The notes: generated from the letters alone by a model not told the origin. 64,000 nt of DNA from Actinomycetes bacterium (GCA_023417775.1 JAEZEJ010000025.1:31097-95096); one strand, 5' to 3'. Positions 26,057 through 36,490 are shown, counted from the first letter of the stretch. A program made the numbers and translations.

Positions 26057-27223
26057 ATGACCGCCACTGTGGACAATTTCTCGAGTGCGCTGGAACTGGA
26101 GCATGTCGAGTCCCACCTGCACCCCGAGCCGTCCTATGACGTCGAGGCCCACCCCAAGCCCACGGGCCTGGAGGAGATCTGGCGCTTCACCCCGCTCAAG
26201 CGGCTCCGTGGGCTGCTGGACGGACCCGCATCGGACGCGCGGCTGGCGCGCTCGGAGGATCTGCCTGAGGGCGCGAGCCTGAGCGCGATCTCGCGCGAGG
26301 AGGCCAAGGCGCTCGGCGGAATCGCACCGCTGGACCGACTGGCCGCCCTCGCGGTCGAGAACGCCCCCGATGCCATGCTGCTCACTATCGACGGCGAGCT
26401 CGACGCGCCGGTCCGTCTGAACTGGTCCGGGGAAGCCGCCGATCAGATCGTGTGGGGTCATACGGTCGTCAAGGTCGCGCCCTTCGCGAAGGCCACGGTG
26501 CTGCTCGATCACATCGGCAGCGCCACCTACGGCAGCACCGTCACCTATCTCGTGGGCGATGGCGCACAGCTCACGGTGATCAGCCTGGCCGACTGGGAGG
26601 ACGACGCCGTGCACGCCGTGCAGAACGGTGTCTCGGTCGGTCGCGACGCCCAGGTGCGGTTCTTCGAGTTCACCCTGGGCGGCGATCTCGTCCGGTCGTC
26701 GACGAATGTCGACTACCGGGGCACCGGCGGCAGCGCTGAGCTGTTCGGCGTGTACTTCGCCGATGCCGGCCAGCACCTCGAGCATCGTCAGTTCGTGGAT
26801 CACACGGCCCCCAAGACGCGCAGCAATGTGGTCTACAAGGGCGCATTGCAGGGTCAGGACGCTCACACCGTGTGGATCGGCAATGTGCTCATCCGCAAGG
26901 TGGCCGAAGGCATCGAGACCTTCGAGCAGAACGACAATCTCGTGCTCACCGACGGCGCCAAGGCCGACTCGGTGCCCAATCTCGAGATCGAGACCGGTGA
27001 GATCGCCGGTGCGGGCCACGCGTCGACCACCGGCCGCTTCGACGACGAGCACCTGTTCTATCTGCAGAGCCGTGGCATCGAGGAGACCGAGGCGCGCCGC
27101 CTGGTCGTGCACGGCTTCTTCAACGACATCATCCGCCGGATCGGTGTCGCGGACCTGCAGGAGCGCCTCACCTCGGCGATCGAGGACGAGCTGGCGACCG
27201 TCGTCGGCCGCCTGGAGTCCTGA
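26057..27223 (+). CDS. sufD: Fe-S cluster assembly protein SufD
   Basis: SufD (388 aa), paralogue of SufB in the SufBC2D complex. The C-terminal beta-helix core is recognisable: DHTAPKTRSNVVYKGALQ, VLIRKVAEGIETFEQNDNLV, and HASTTGRFDDEHLFYLQSRG followed by EARRLVVHGFFNDIIRRI. The conserved His (AGAGHASTTG) is present. It begins 2 bp after sufB, whose 3' end (ATGGAAGGAGCGG) supplies the SD. Confidence 0.95.
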   Translation: MTATVDNFSSALELEHVESHLHPEPSYDVEAHPKPTGLEEIWRFTPLKRLRGLLDGPASDARLARSEDLPEGASLSAISREEAKALGGIAPLDRLAALAVENAPDAMLLTIDGELDAPVRLNWSGEAADQIVWGHTVVKVAPFAKATVLLDHIGSATYGSTVTYLVGDGAQLTVISLADWEDDAVHAVQNGVSVGRDAQVRFFEFTLGGDLVRSSTNVDYRGTGGSAELFGVYFADAGQHLEHRQFVDHTAPKTRSNVVYKGALQGQDAHTVWIGNVLIRKVAEGIETFEQNDNLVLTDGAKADSVPNLEIETGEIAGAGHASTTGRFDDEHLFYLQSRGIEETEARRLVVHGFFNDIIRRIGVADLQERLTSAIEDELATVVGRLES

Positions 27224-27234
27224 GGAGCCGCGCG

Positions 27235-27558
27235 GTGTCCTTTAAAGAGGCTGCTCCGCTGGGCGACGTGCCGGAGGGCGCGGCGCTCGGCATCGAGATC
27301 GACGGCGTCGATATCGCTCTGGTCCGCCAGGGCGACGACGTCTACGCCATCCAGGACTGGTGTTCGCACGCTGAAATCCCGCTGTCGGACGGCGACGTGG
27401 AGGGCTGCACCATCGAGTGCTTCCTGCACGGCTCGCGCTTCGACCTGCGGACCGGCGAGGCGCTGAGCCTCCCGGCCACCGAACCCGTCCCCGTGTACGC
27501 CACCAAGATCGAGGGAGAGACCGTCTGGGTCGATCTCCCCACCGAAAGCGAGAACTGA
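27235..27558 (+). CDS. Suf-associated Rieske 2Fe-2S ferredoxin
   Basis: A 107-aa Rieske-type ferredoxin. The two cluster loops are WCSHAEIPLSDG (C-x-H, with Cys and His ligands) and ECFLHGSRFD (C-x2-H). It resembles the small non-haem ferredoxins found between sufD and sufC in actinobacteria, where it probably delivers electrons for cluster assembly or sulfur reduction; that role is inferred. GTG 27235 is preceded by TGAGGAGCC (SD) overlapping the sufD stop. Confidence 0.93.
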   Translation: MSFKEAAPLGDVPEGAALGIEIDGVDIALVRQGDDVYAIQDWCSHAEIPLSDGDVEGCTIECFLHGSRFDLRTGEALSLPATEPVPVYATKIEGETVWVDLPTESEN

Positions 27559-27560
27559 GC

Positions 27561-28325
27561 ATGTCCACTCTGGAGATCAAGAACCTTCACGTCTCGGTAG
27601 ACACCGAGGACGGCGCGAAGGAGATCCTGCGCGGGGTCGATCTGACGATCAACTCCGGCGAGGTCCACGCCATCATGGGCCCGAACGGCTCGGGCAAGTC
27701 CACCCTCGCGTACTCGATCGCCGGGCATCCCAAGTACAACGTCACCGACGGCGAGGTGCTGCTCGACGGCGAGAACATCCTGGAGCTGAGCGTCGACGAG
27801 CGTGCCCGTGCGGGCCTCTTCCTGGCGATGCAGTATCCGGTCGAGGTTCCGGGCGTGTCGGTCGCCAACTTCCTGCGCACCGCCAAGACGGCGGTCGACG
27901 GCGAGGCGCCGAAGCTCCGCACCTGGGTCAAGGACGTCAACGCCGCCCTCGAGCGCGTCACCCTCGACCCCGCGTTCGCACAGCGCAGCGTGAACGAGGG
28001 CTTCTCCGGCGGAGAGAAGAAGCGCCACGAGATCGCCCAGCTGGAGCTGCTGAACCCCAAGTTCGCGGTGCTGGACGAGACCGACTCCGGCCTGGACATC
28101 GACGCCCTGCGGGTCGTCTCCGATGGCGTCAACCGGTACACCGAGCAGGGTGACCGCGGCGTGCTGCTGATCACCCACTACACGCGCATCCTGAACTACA
28201 TCAAGCCCGACTACGTGCACGTCTTCGTCGCCGGCCGGCTCGCCGAGTCCGGTGGGCAGGAGCTCGCCGAGCAGCTCGAGGCCGAGGGCTACGACAAGTA
28301 CGTGAAGGCGGCCGCGGCGCTGTGA
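27561..28325 (+). CDS. sufC: Fe-S cluster assembly ATPase SufC
   Basis: SufC (254 aa), cytosolic ABC-type ATPase of the SufBCD scaffold. Walker A MGPNGSGKSTLAYS, the SufC-specific GVSVANFLRTA region, signature GFSGGEKKRHEIAQ, Walker B KFAVLDETDSGLDIDAL (note DETD) and the switch His in LLITHYTRIL. ATG 27561 is immediately after the ferredoxin stop. The stop overlaps the sufS GTG as GTGA. Confidence 0.97.
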   Translation: MSTLEIKNLHVSVDTEDGAKEILRGVDLTINSGEVHAIMGPNGSGKSTLAYSIAGHPKYNVTDGEVLLDGENILELSVDERARAGLFLAMQYPVEVPGVSVANFLRTAKTAVDGEAPKLRTWVKDVNAALERVTLDPAFAQRSVNEGFSGGEKKRHEIAQLELLNPKFAVLDETDSGLDIDALRVVSDGVNRYTEQGDRGVLLITHYTRILNYIKPDYVHVFVAGRLAESGGQELAEQLEAEGYDKYVKAAAAL

Positions 28326-29563
28326 CCCGCTACGACGTCGAGGCGATCCGCAAGGACTTCCCGGTCCTCGCGCGATCCCTCGCGGGCGACCGGCCGCTCG
28401 TCTACCTGGACTCGGCCAATACCTCCCAGAAGCCGCGCCAGGTCGTCGAGGCGATCGAGCGGCACTATCTCGAGCACAATGCCAATGTGGCACGCGCGAT
28501 GCATCAGCTCGGCGCGGAGGCCACCGAGGCCTTCGAGAGCGGTCGGGACAAGGTCGCACGCTTCATCGGAGCCCCCTCGCGCGACGAGGTGATCTTCACC
28601 AAGAACGCGTCCGAGGCGCTCAACCTGGTCGCTCGGGTCCTCGGTGACGGCGGCATCGTGGGGGAGGGCGACGAGATCGTCATCTCCGAGATGGAGCACC
28701 ACTCCAATATCGTCCCGTGGCAGCTCCTCGCCGAGCGCACGGGTGCGACGCTGCGCTGGTTCGGCGTGACCGACGAGGGTCGCCTGGACCTGGACGACCT
28801 CGAGTCGCTGATCACCGAGCGCACCAAGATCGTCTCGCTGACGTGGGTGTCGAATATGCTCGGCACCATCAATCCGCTGGATGTCGTCATCGCCCGGGCA
28901 CACCAGGTCGGTGCGCTGGTGGCGGTGGACGCCTCGCAGGCGGTGCCGCAGATCCCCGTGGACGTCGCGTCGCTGGGAGCCGACTTCGTGGCCTTCACCG
29001 GCCACAAGATGGTCGGTCCGACGGGCATCGGCGTGCTGTGGGGCCGTTACGACCTGCTCGCTTCTCTGCCGCCCTTCCTCGGCGGTGGCGAGATGATCGA
29101 GACGGTGTCGATGGAGCGGAGCACCTTCGCCGCGCCGCCGCATCGCTTCGAGGCGGGGACGCCGCCGATCGCGCAGTCGGTGGGTCTCGGTGCCGCCGTC
29201 GACTATCTGTCGGCGATCGGCATGGAGAATGTCGCCGCGCATGAGCAGGCGATCACCGCCTATGCGCTCGGACGGTTGCAGGAGATCGACGGCCTCACGG
29301 TGGTCGGCCCGTCCGAGGCGGTCGACCGCGGGGGAGCGGTGAGCTTCACCCTCGACGGCGTCCACCCGCACGATGTCGCGCAGCTGCTCGACTCACGCGG
29401 CGTGGCCGTGCGTGCCGGGCACCATTGCGCCAAGCCGGCCCATCGGCGCTTCGGCGTGCAGTCGACCACCCGCGCCTCCTTCTACCTGTATACGACGGAG
29501 GCCGAGATCGACGCCCTCGCCGAGGCGATCCGCTACACCCAGCAGTACTTCAAGGTGGGATGA
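28322..29563 (+). CDS. sufS: Cysteine desulfurase SufS
   Basis: A 413-aa PLP-dependent cysteine desulfurase supplying sulfur to the Suf system. PLP Lys is in AFTGHKMVGPTGIGVLWG; the persulfide Cys is in RAGHHCAKPAHRRFG near residue 363; N-terminal YLDSANTSQKP replaces the more usual YLDNAAT/S. Group II (SufS) type, as expected with a SufU partner encoded next. GTG 28322 overlaps the sufC stop; the end overlaps sufU. Confidence 0.96.
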   Translation: MTRYDVEAIRKDFPVLARSLAGDRPLVYLDSANTSQKPRQVVEAIERHYLEHNANVARAMHQLGAEATEAFESGRDKVARFIGAPSRDEVIFTKNASEALNLVARVLGDGGIVGEGDEIVISEMEHHSNIVPWQLLAERTGATLRWFGVTDEGRLDLDDLESLITERTKIVSLTWVSNMLGTINPLDVVIARAHQVGALVAVDASQAVPQIPVDVASLGADFVAFTGHKMVGPTGIGVLWGRYDLLASLPPFLGGGEMIETVSMERSTFAAPPHRFEAGTPPIAQSVGLGAAVDYLSAIGMENVAAHEQAITAYALGRLQEIDGLTVVGPSEAVDRGGAVSFTLDGVHPHDVAQLLDSRGVAVRAGHHCAKPAHRRFGVQSTTRASFYLYTTEAEIDALAEAIRYTQQYFKVG

Positions 29564-30036
29564 GCGTGGACGTCGATGCGATGTACCAGGAGATCATCCT
29601 GGACCACTACAAGAATCCCCATGGAGCGGGGCTCCGCGAGCCGTACGAGGCCGAGGTGCACCACGTCAATCCCACCTGCGGCGACGAGATCACCTTGCGC
29701 GTGCATCTCGACGGCGATCGGGTGGCCGATATCTCCTACGACGCCGAGGGCTGTTCGATCAGCCAGGCCTCAGCCTCGGTGCTCTACGACCTGTTGCCGG
29801 GCAAGACCGTCGAGGAGGCGATGCGCGTGCTCGATGCGTTCGCCGAGGTGATGCACGGCCGCGGCCAGGTCACCCCCGATGAGGATGTGCTCGAGGACGG
29901 CATCGCCTTCGCCGGTGTGGCCCAGTTCCCGGCTCGCGTCAAGTGCGCGCTGCTGGGATGGATGGCCTGGAAGGATGCCACCTCCCAGGCGCTCGTGAGC
30001 GCCGACCAGACCGTGTCCGATGAGAGAGGCAAGTGA
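29560..30036 (+). CDS. sufU: SufU sulfur-transfer protein
   Basis: A 158-aa zinc-dependent sulfur acceptor for SufS. Conserved ligand motifs are HHVNPTCGDEI (first Cys with Asp), DAEGCSISQASAS (second Cys) and ARVKCALLGWMAWK (third Cys). The N-terminal MYQEIILDHYKNPHGAGL is typical. ATG 29560 overlaps the sufS stop; GTG 29566 and ATG 29581 are other possibilities. Confidence 0.95.
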   Translation: MSVDVDAMYQEIILDHYKNPHGAGLREPYEAEVHHVNPTCGDEITLRVHLDGDRVADISYDAEGCSISQASASVLYDLLPGKTVEEAMRVLDAFAEVMHGRGQVTPDEDVLEDGIAFAGVAQFPARVKCALLGWMAWKDATSQALVSADQTVSDERGK

Positions 30037-30040
30037 CACC

Positions 30041-30400
30041 ATGACCACCGACCACTCCGACCTGCCTCAGGTCGACACCTCCCCGAAGCCCACCACCTCC
30101 GATGACGTCATCGAGGCGATGAAGGATGTCGTCGACCCCGAGCTCGGCATCAATGTCGTCGACCTCGGCCTGGTCTACGGCGCTCACGTCGATGAGCACA
30201 GCAATGCCGTGCTGCAGATGACCCTCACCTCGGCGGCCTGCCCTCTGACCGATGTGATCGAGGACCAGACCCGCGCCGCGCTCGACGGCATCGTCAATGA
30301 GTTCCGCATCGACTGGGTGTGGATGCCGCCGTGGGGCCCGGACAAGATCACCGATGACGGGCGCGAGATGCTGCGGGCCCTCGGTTTCAACATCGGCTGA
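30041..30400 (+). CDS. sufT: SufT / metal-sulfur cluster biosynthetic protein (DUF59)
   Basis: A 119-aa DUF59/MIP18-family protein thought to help Fe-S cluster maturation. The family core VIEAMKDVVDPELGINVVDL and GLVYG, followed by MTLTSAACPLTDVIEDQ with the conserved Cys and VWMPPWGPDKI, is complete. GAGAGGCAAG (30023-30032) serves as SD for ATG 30041, five bases after the sufU stop. Last gene of the suf operon. Confidence 0.93.
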   Translation: MTTDHSDLPQVDTSPKPTTSDDVIEAMKDVVDPELGINVVDLGLVYGAHVDEHSNAVLQMTLTSAACPLTDVIEDQTRAALDGIVNEFRIDWVWMPPWGPDKITDDGREMLRALGFNIG

Positions 30401-30418
30401 CCTCACCCCGGGCCTACT

Positions 30419-30449
30419 CGACCACCGTGTGAGTCGAGCGCGGTGGTTG
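30419..30449 (+). terminator. Hairpin after suf operon
   Basis: CGACCACCG (30419-30427) pairs with CGGTGGTTG (30441-30449) with one G-U pair and a 13-nt loop, 18 bp after the sufT stop. No T tract. Confidence 0.6.
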
Positions 30450-30577
30450 ATGCGGAGTGCTGTGGGCCGGGCCGGTAGGATGGACCGGTGCTGATCCAGA
30501 GAGAGTGACGATCCGGCATCGCGAGCCGATGCCGTGTGCCGTCTGAGCCGTGCCCTCATATCCTCTGGAGTTCTCCC

Positions 30578-32165
<1,588 letters not shown>

Positions 32166-32179
<14 letters not shown>

Positions 32180-32915
32180 GCTCGGGTTCGCGGCGGCGTT
32201 CCTTGACCTCGGCCCGAGCGAACCAGAAGAAGCCGAAGCCCGCGAGTCCGGCGAAGAAGTACCACTGCCAGGAGTAGAAGAGATTGACGCCCATCCCGAG
32301 CTCCGGGGGCTCGGCCGGCTCGAGGCCGTCGAGCGGGGGATCCTGCTCTCGCACGGCGATATAGCCGCTGGCGAGGTCATAGGGGGTGTGCTCGGCGAGG
32401 GCCGCGCTGCTGATCAGGCGCACCTGCCCGTCCTCGGGCTGGACGGCCTGCCCGTCGTTCGAGCTGTCGGCGCGCAGCCAGCCGGTGACCGTCACCTGCC
32501 CGGTCGGTGGGGCGGGGATGTCATCGGGACGCGAGGCAGTGTTCTGGGTCTGCACCCATCCGCGATCGACGAGCACGGCGCTGCCGTCGTCGAGGATCAG
32601 CGGCGTCACGACGTCGACCCCCGGCTGGCTGCCCCGCTGCTGGAACTTCACCAGCACTTCGTGCTCGGCATCGTAGCGACCGGTGGCGGTCACCCGGGTC
32701 CACTCGTCCTCGTCCGGCCAGTCGGCACCCAGGGGCGCCACCTGCTCGATCGGCACGGGGTCGGCCTCGGCATGGTATTCGACCTGGGCGTTGTGCTGCT
32801 GTCGCTGCTCATGGCGGTCGTGCTGCCACATTCCGAGGAAGACGCAGGTGACTGCGAGCGCGATGACGAAGGCGCCGAACCCGAGCCACCGGGGGGTCAG
32901 CAGGAATCGGAGCAC
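32166..32915 (-). CDS. SURF1 family cytochrome oxidase biogenesis protein
   Basis: A 249-aa SURF1-like protein. Two transmembrane helices bracket an outer domain: residues about 9-29 and 215-238. Family motifs: GMWQHDRHEQRQQ after helix one, VTATGRYDAEHEVLV, SAVLVDRGWVQ and the terminal NLFYSWQWYFFAGLAGFGFF. It likely helps insert haem into cytochrome c oxidase, in keeping with ctaA/ctaB in this window. Follows the DUF3099 gene by 3 bp. Confidence 0.92.
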
Positions 32916-32918
32916 CGA

Positions 32919-33227
32919 TCAGTCCTCGTCGAGCTCGCGGCGAGGCTGCTCCAGCTCGGGGTGCTCATGACCGAAGGGCGAGGGTCCGTCGCTGGCCTTG
33001 CGAGCCGGAGAGTTGGCGAAGATCACCGCGATATAGGGCAGGAAGATCGCCCCGACCAGCAGCGTCCAGCGCAGCGGGCCCGTCGCGACGATCGCGCCGA
33101 TGAAACAGGCCGTGCGGATCGCCATGGAGATGGCATAGCGCTTCTCGCGCGACCAGGTGGCCTCGCTGTGGGACTGAGCGGCCGACGTGATGGAGTGCAC
33201 CTCGTCGCGCTTCCTTCGAAGCTTCAC
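32919..33227 (-). CDS. DUF3099 membrane protein
   Basis: A 102-aa actinobacterial protein with the DUF3099 pattern: HSITSAAQSHSEATWSREKR then two helices (YAISMAIRTACFIGAIVATG and TLLVGAIFLPYIAVIFAN) and a charged tail. Function unknown. The GTG at 33227 is preferred because a TAGAGT -10 box ends seven bases upstream; the alternative GTG at 33236 would lie inside that box. Co-transcribed with the SURF1 gene. Confidence 0.85.
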   Translation of the reverse strand: MKLRRKRDEVHSITSAAQSHSEATWSREKRYAISMAIRTACFIGAIVATGPLRWTLLVGAIFLPYIAVIFANSPARKASDGPSPFGHEHPELEQPRRELDED

Positions 33228-33234
33228 GCCCTCC

Positions 33235-33240
33235 ACTCTA
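33235..33240 (-). promoter_or_regulatory. -10 box of leaderless DUF3099 gene
   Basis: TAGAGT on the minus strand, seven bases before GTG 33227; it decides that start. Confidence 0.6.
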
Positions 33241-33280
33241 CGCTGGCCTCCCTGGCCGCCCGAGCGTCGAGGGGGAGGGG

Positions 33281-33286
33281 CATGAT
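33281..33286 (+). promoter_or_regulatory. -10-like box before the dodecin leader element
   Basis: CATGAT, six bases before the ATG (33293) that opens the 80-bp element. This suggests the leader peptide, not dodecin itself, now occupies a leaderless start. Confidence 0.4.
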
Positions 33287-33292
33287 GGAGAC

Positions 33293-33376
33293 ATGAGCGA
33301 GCGACAGCGAGTGAATCATCAAGACGTCATGGCGGCATCCGCGTACTCTGGCTTCTTCGGGCGGGTGACGGCATGA
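33293..33376 (+). repeat. MIRU-like 80-bp element, copy C, before dodecin
   Basis: From ATG 33293 to the dodecin ATG at 33373 is exactly 80 bp. It encodes an open 27-residue peptide (MSERQRVNHQDVM..., ending FFGRVTA) whose TGA (33374-33376) overlaps the dodecin ATG. The peptide shares the pattern V-M-x-A-S-A-Y-x3-F-x2-V-x-A with the tpiA copy, while many codons differ, so similarity is visible at both DNA and protein level. Element direction matches the gene direction, as in all copies here. Confidence 0.85.
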
Positions 33377-33588
33377 GCAATCGCACCTATCGCGTGACCG
33401 AGATCGTCGGGACCTCGCCCGATGGCGTCACCGAGGCCGTGGAGAGCGGCATCAAGCGCGCATCGCAGACGCTGCGCCACCTCGACTGGTTCGAGGTGGT
33501 CGGCATCCGCGGCCAGATCGTCGACGATGCCGTGGAGCACTATCAGGTGACCTTGAAGCTCGGTTTCCGTCTCGAGGACGACGAGTAG
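33373..33588 (+). CDS. Dodecin flavoprotein
   Basis: A 71-aa dodecin, a dodecameric flavin-storage/buffering protein. The family sequence is clear: YRVTEIVGTSPDGVTEAVES, LRHLDWFEVVGIRGQI (with the flavin-stacking Trp) and HYQVTLKLGFRLE. Start ATG 33373 overlaps the stop of the upstream leader peptide. It stands alone between the divergent DUF3099 gene and the convergent SDR gene. Confidence 0.95.
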   Translation: MSNRTYRVTEIVGTSPDGVTEAVESGIKRASQTLRHLDWFEVVGIRGQIVDDAVEHYQVTLKLGFRLEDDE

Positions 33589-33601
33589 GAGCTCCCTCTC
33601 G

Positions 33602-34360
33602 TCACGGCATCGGCAGGCGCGCGGTGCGGCCGCCGTCGATCGTCACGATCTCGCCGGTGATGAAGCCGGCGCGGTCGCTCGCGAGGAACACCGCGAGCTC
33701 GCCGATGTCGCGACCACGCCCGGTGCGCCCCACCGGGTGCAATCCGATGAGCGCCTCGCGTGCCCCGTCCGGATCGGGCATGGACGCGAGATAGTGCTCG
33801 CTCAGATCCGAGTCGATCCATCCGGGGGCGATGGCATTGCACCGGATGTTGTCGGCTCCCAGGTCGACGGCGAGGGCTCGCGTCATCCCGTGCACGCCGG
33901 CCTTGGTGGCGCAGTAGGCGGCGTGCTCGGGATTGGCGGCCAGCCCCTCGATGGAACCGATGTTGACGATGCTGCCGCCCCCGCGTCGCAGCAGATGCGG
34001 TCGGGCGGCCTGGGTCGCGAACAGGGGAGCGGTCAGGTTGACGGCCAATAGCCGGCTCCACTCGTCCGCTGCGATATCGGCGACCCCCTGCTCGGTCATG
34101 ACCCCGGCGTTGTTGACCACCACATCGATCCCGCCGAGCCGATGGGCGGCCTCGTCGATCGCCGGTGCGACGGCGCTCTGATCGCCGAGATCGGCCTCGA
34201 CCCCGATCACCCGCGGATGATCGCGCAGGTCCTCGTCGAGCTGTCGTCGCTGCACGATGGCCACCTGGGCGCCGTGCTCCAGGAAGCTCTCGACGATGCC
34301 GCGGCCGATGCCGCGGCCTCCTCCGGTGACGACGGCGAGCGTGCCGTGGAGATCCATCAT
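33602..34360 (-). CDS. Short-chain dehydrogenase/reductase (SDR)
   Basis: A 252-aa classical SDR. Cofactor motif VVTGGGRGIGRGI, NNAG in VVVNNAGVM, catalytic Ser in IVNIGSIEG, YCATK with catalytic Tyr and Lys, and the C-terminal GFITGEIVTIDGG are intact. The arrangement is closest to 3-oxoacyl-ACP reductase-like or sugar/alcohol dehydrogenases; the substrate cannot be assigned. The residue after the first beta strand region (VQRRQ) suggests NADP(H) is possible. It lies 14 bp after serB on the same strand. Confidence 0.9.
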   Translation of the reverse strand: MMDLHGTLAVVTGGGRGIGRGIVESFLEHGAQVAIVQRRQLDEDLRDHPRVIGVEADLGDQSAVAPAIDEAAHRLGGIDVVVNNAGVMTEQGVADIAADEWSRLLAVNLTAPLFATQAARPHLLRRGGGSIVNIGSIEGLAANPEHAAYCATKAGVHGMTRALAVDLGADNIRCNAIAPGWIDSDLSEHYLASMPDPDGAREALIGLHPVGRTGRGRDIGELAVFLASDRAGFITGEIVTIDGGRTARLPMP

Positions 34361-34374
34361 CGGCTCCTTCCGGG

Positions 34375-35592
34375 TCAGCGGGCGTCCTCGGCGTCGGCCG
34401 CCTCGACTTCTTCACGGGTGATCCCCATGAGGAAGACGACGGTGTCCAGATAGGGCACGTTGACGCTCGTGCGTGCCTGGTCGCGAACCAGCGGCTTGGC
34501 GTTGAACGCGATGCCGAGCCCCGCTGCCGCGAGCATGTCGAGGTCGTTCGCGCCGTCGCCGATCGCGACGGTATTGCGTTCGGCGATGCCGGCCTCCGCG
34601 GCGAAGCGGCGCAGGGCGGTGGCTTTGCCGGCGCGATCGACGACCTCGCCGGTGACCCGACCGGTGAGCCGCCCGTCGGCGATCTCCAGCTCGTTCGCGG
34701 CGAAGTAGTCGATATTCAGCTCATCGGCGATCCGCTCGATGATCTGCGTGAATCCACCGCTGACGAGGGCGAACCGGTACCCGAGCCTTTTCAGGGTCCG
34801 GATCATCGTCCGGGCCCCGGGCGTGTAGACGATCCCGGCGTACACATCGTCGAGGGCGCTGGCCGGGATGCCCTCGAGCTGCGCCACACGCGCGTGCAGC
34901 GACTGTGCGAAGTCGAGCTCGCCGCGCATCGCCTGCTCGGTGACCGCGGCGACTTGAGCCTCGCAACCGGCGTGGGCCGCCAGCATCTCGATGACCTCGC
35001 CTTGGATCAGGGTCGAGTCGACGTCCATGACGACGAGCCGCTGGGCGTGGCGACCGATGCCATTCTCCTGCACGGCGACGTCGACCCCCTGATCGTGGCC
35101 GATCCGGGCCAGGTCGCGCTGCAGACCATCGGGGTCCGCGCCCGAGACCTCCATCCGGATCGCCGTCACGGGGTAGCGCGCCATCCGCACGATGCGGTCG
35201 ATATTCCCGCCGAGGCCCTTGATGCCCGCAGTGATCGCCGACAGAGCCGCCGGGCGCAGCGGTGCGCCGAGGATCACCACCTGTGCCCGCCCGATCCGAC
35301 GTGGCCGGTTGTCGCCCACCCCGTGCTCGAACCACACCTCGAGGCCGAGCGGCTCGGCGAAGGCGCGGATGGAGTCCTCCAGGACCTCGTGATCGGCGGG
35401 CTCGGTCAACAGGACGCTCAGCACCAGGCGACCCCGGACGACGAGCTGCTCGACATCGATCACCTCCACCTCGAAACGGGCGGCCTCGGCGAAGAGCTGC
35501 GTCGACACGCCGGGACGATCGGGACCGACGAGCGTCACCAGCACCGTCGGTGCGGTGAGGCGGAGGGCGGCGGGCACATGCTCGGAGGTCAT
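34375..35592 (-). CDS. serB: Phosphoserine phosphatase with ACT domains
   Basis: A 405-aa phosphoserine phosphatase, last step of serine synthesis. The first about 175 residues contain two ACT-like regulatory modules (VTLVGPDRPGVSTQLF and RAQVVILGAPLRPAALSAI). The HAD catalytic part starts with VVMDVDSTLIQGEVIEMLA (nucleophile Asp), then FALVSGGFTQII and VAIGDGANDLDMLAAAGLGIAFNAKP. ATG 35592 is seven bases after a TACCCT box, so it is likely leaderless. Confidence 0.95.
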   Translation of the reverse strand: MTSEHVPAALRLTAPTVLVTLVGPDRPGVSTQLFAEAARFEVEVIDVEQLVVRGRLVLSVLLTEPADHEVLEDSIRAFAEPLGLEVWFEHGVGDNRPRRIGRAQVVILGAPLRPAALSAITAGIKGLGGNIDRIVRMARYPVTAIRMEVSGADPDGLQRDLARIGHDQGVDVAVQENGIGRHAQRLVVMDVDSTLIQGEVIEMLAAHAGCEAQVAAVTEQAMRGELDFAQSLHARVAQLEGIPASALDDVYAGIVYTPGARTMIRTLKRLGYRFALVSGGFTQIIERIADELNIDYFAANELEIADGRLTGRVTGEVVDRAGKATALRRFAAEAGIAERNTVAIGDGANDLDMLAAAGLGIAFNAKPLVRDQARTSVNVPYLDTVVFLMGITREEVEAADAEDAR

Positions 35593-35599
35593 CGAGTCG

Positions 35600-35605
35600 A
35601 GGGTA
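35600..35605 (-). promoter_or_regulatory. -10 box of leaderless serB
   Basis: TACCCT on the minus strand, seven bases before ATG 35592. Confidence 0.55.
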
Positions 35606-35669
35606 GCGTCACGGCTCACCGGGGACACGATAGGTTGTGAACACCGGGCCGTCACGACCAGGAGGATGT

Positions 35670-36476
35670 ATGTCAGCTGTCTTCGAGCTGAGCGACGTGA
35701 CGGTGATCCGCTCCGGGAAGAAGCTCCTGGACTCGGTCTCCTGGACCGTCCGGGCCGGAGAACACTGGGTCGTGATCGGCCCCAATGGCGCCGGCAAGAC
35801 CACCCTCATGCAGATCCTCGGTGCGTCACTGCATCCGACGAGCGGACGGGTCACGATCCTCGACGAGACCCTCGGCCAGGTGGACGTCTTCGAGTTGCGC
35901 ACGCGCATCGGTCACACCTCGACGGTCGTCTCCGAGCGCATCCCGGGACGCGAGTCCGTGCGCAATGTCGTGCTGTCCGCGGCCTATGCGGTCGTCGGTC
36001 GGTGGAATGAGGAGTACGACGAACACGATTTCGGCCGCGTCGACCAGCTGCTCGCGGAACTCGGCATCGCCCAGCTCGCCGACCGGACCTTCGGCACATT
36101 GTCGGAGGGGGAGAAGAAGCGCGTCCTCATCGCACGGGCGCTGATGACCGACCCGGAGGCGGTGCTGCTCGACGAGCCCGGTGCCGGACTCGACCTCGGA
36201 GCACGCGAGGACCTGCTCGCCAGCCTCGACGTCCTCTCCAGCGATCCGGCGGGGGCCGCCTTCGTGCTGGTGACCCACCATGTCGAGGAGATCCCGCAGG
36301 GCTTCACCCACGCTCTGGTGCTCGCCGACGGCAAAGTCGTCGGGCGCGGACCGCTGCGCGAGGTGCTGACCTCCGATGTGCTGAGCGACGCCTTCGGCCA
36401 GCGACTCGAGCTCCGCGAGGACCGCGGCCGTTTCACCGCTCGGCGTCAGCCGGCGGCGCGACGGGCCGCCTCATGA
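35670..36476 (+). CDS. Stand-alone ABC ATPase (ModF/YbiT-like single domain)
   Basis: A 268-aa ABC ATPase with no permease nearby. Walker A GPNGAGKTTLMQI, Q-loop region THSTVV-type HTSTVVSERIPG, signature GTLSEGEKKRVLIARAL (S-E-G instead of S-G-G), Walker B AVLLDEPGAGLDLGA, switch His in LVTHHVEEIPQGFTHAL. The SERIPGRESVRNVV and EGEKKR features resemble the actinobacterial orphan ATPases related to molybdate/iron import ATPases; role unknown. AGGAGG at 35660-35665 fixes the ATG. NfeD and SPFH genes follow 14 and 13 bp apart, suggesting one operon. Confidence 0.88.
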   Translation: MSAVFELSDVTVIRSGKKLLDSVSWTVRAGEHWVVIGPNGAGKTTLMQILGASLHPTSGRVTILDETLGQVDVFELRTRIGHTSTVVSERIPGRESVRNVVLSAAYAVVGRWNEEYDEHDFGRVDQLLAELGIAQLADRTFGTLSEGEKKRVLIARALMTDPEAVLLDEPGAGLDLGAREDLLASLDVLSSDPAGAAFVLVTHHVEEIPQGFTHALVLADGKVVGRGPLREVLTSDVLSDAFGQRLELREDRGRFTARRQPAARRAAS

Positions 36477-36490
36477 TAGGGACGTAGATC

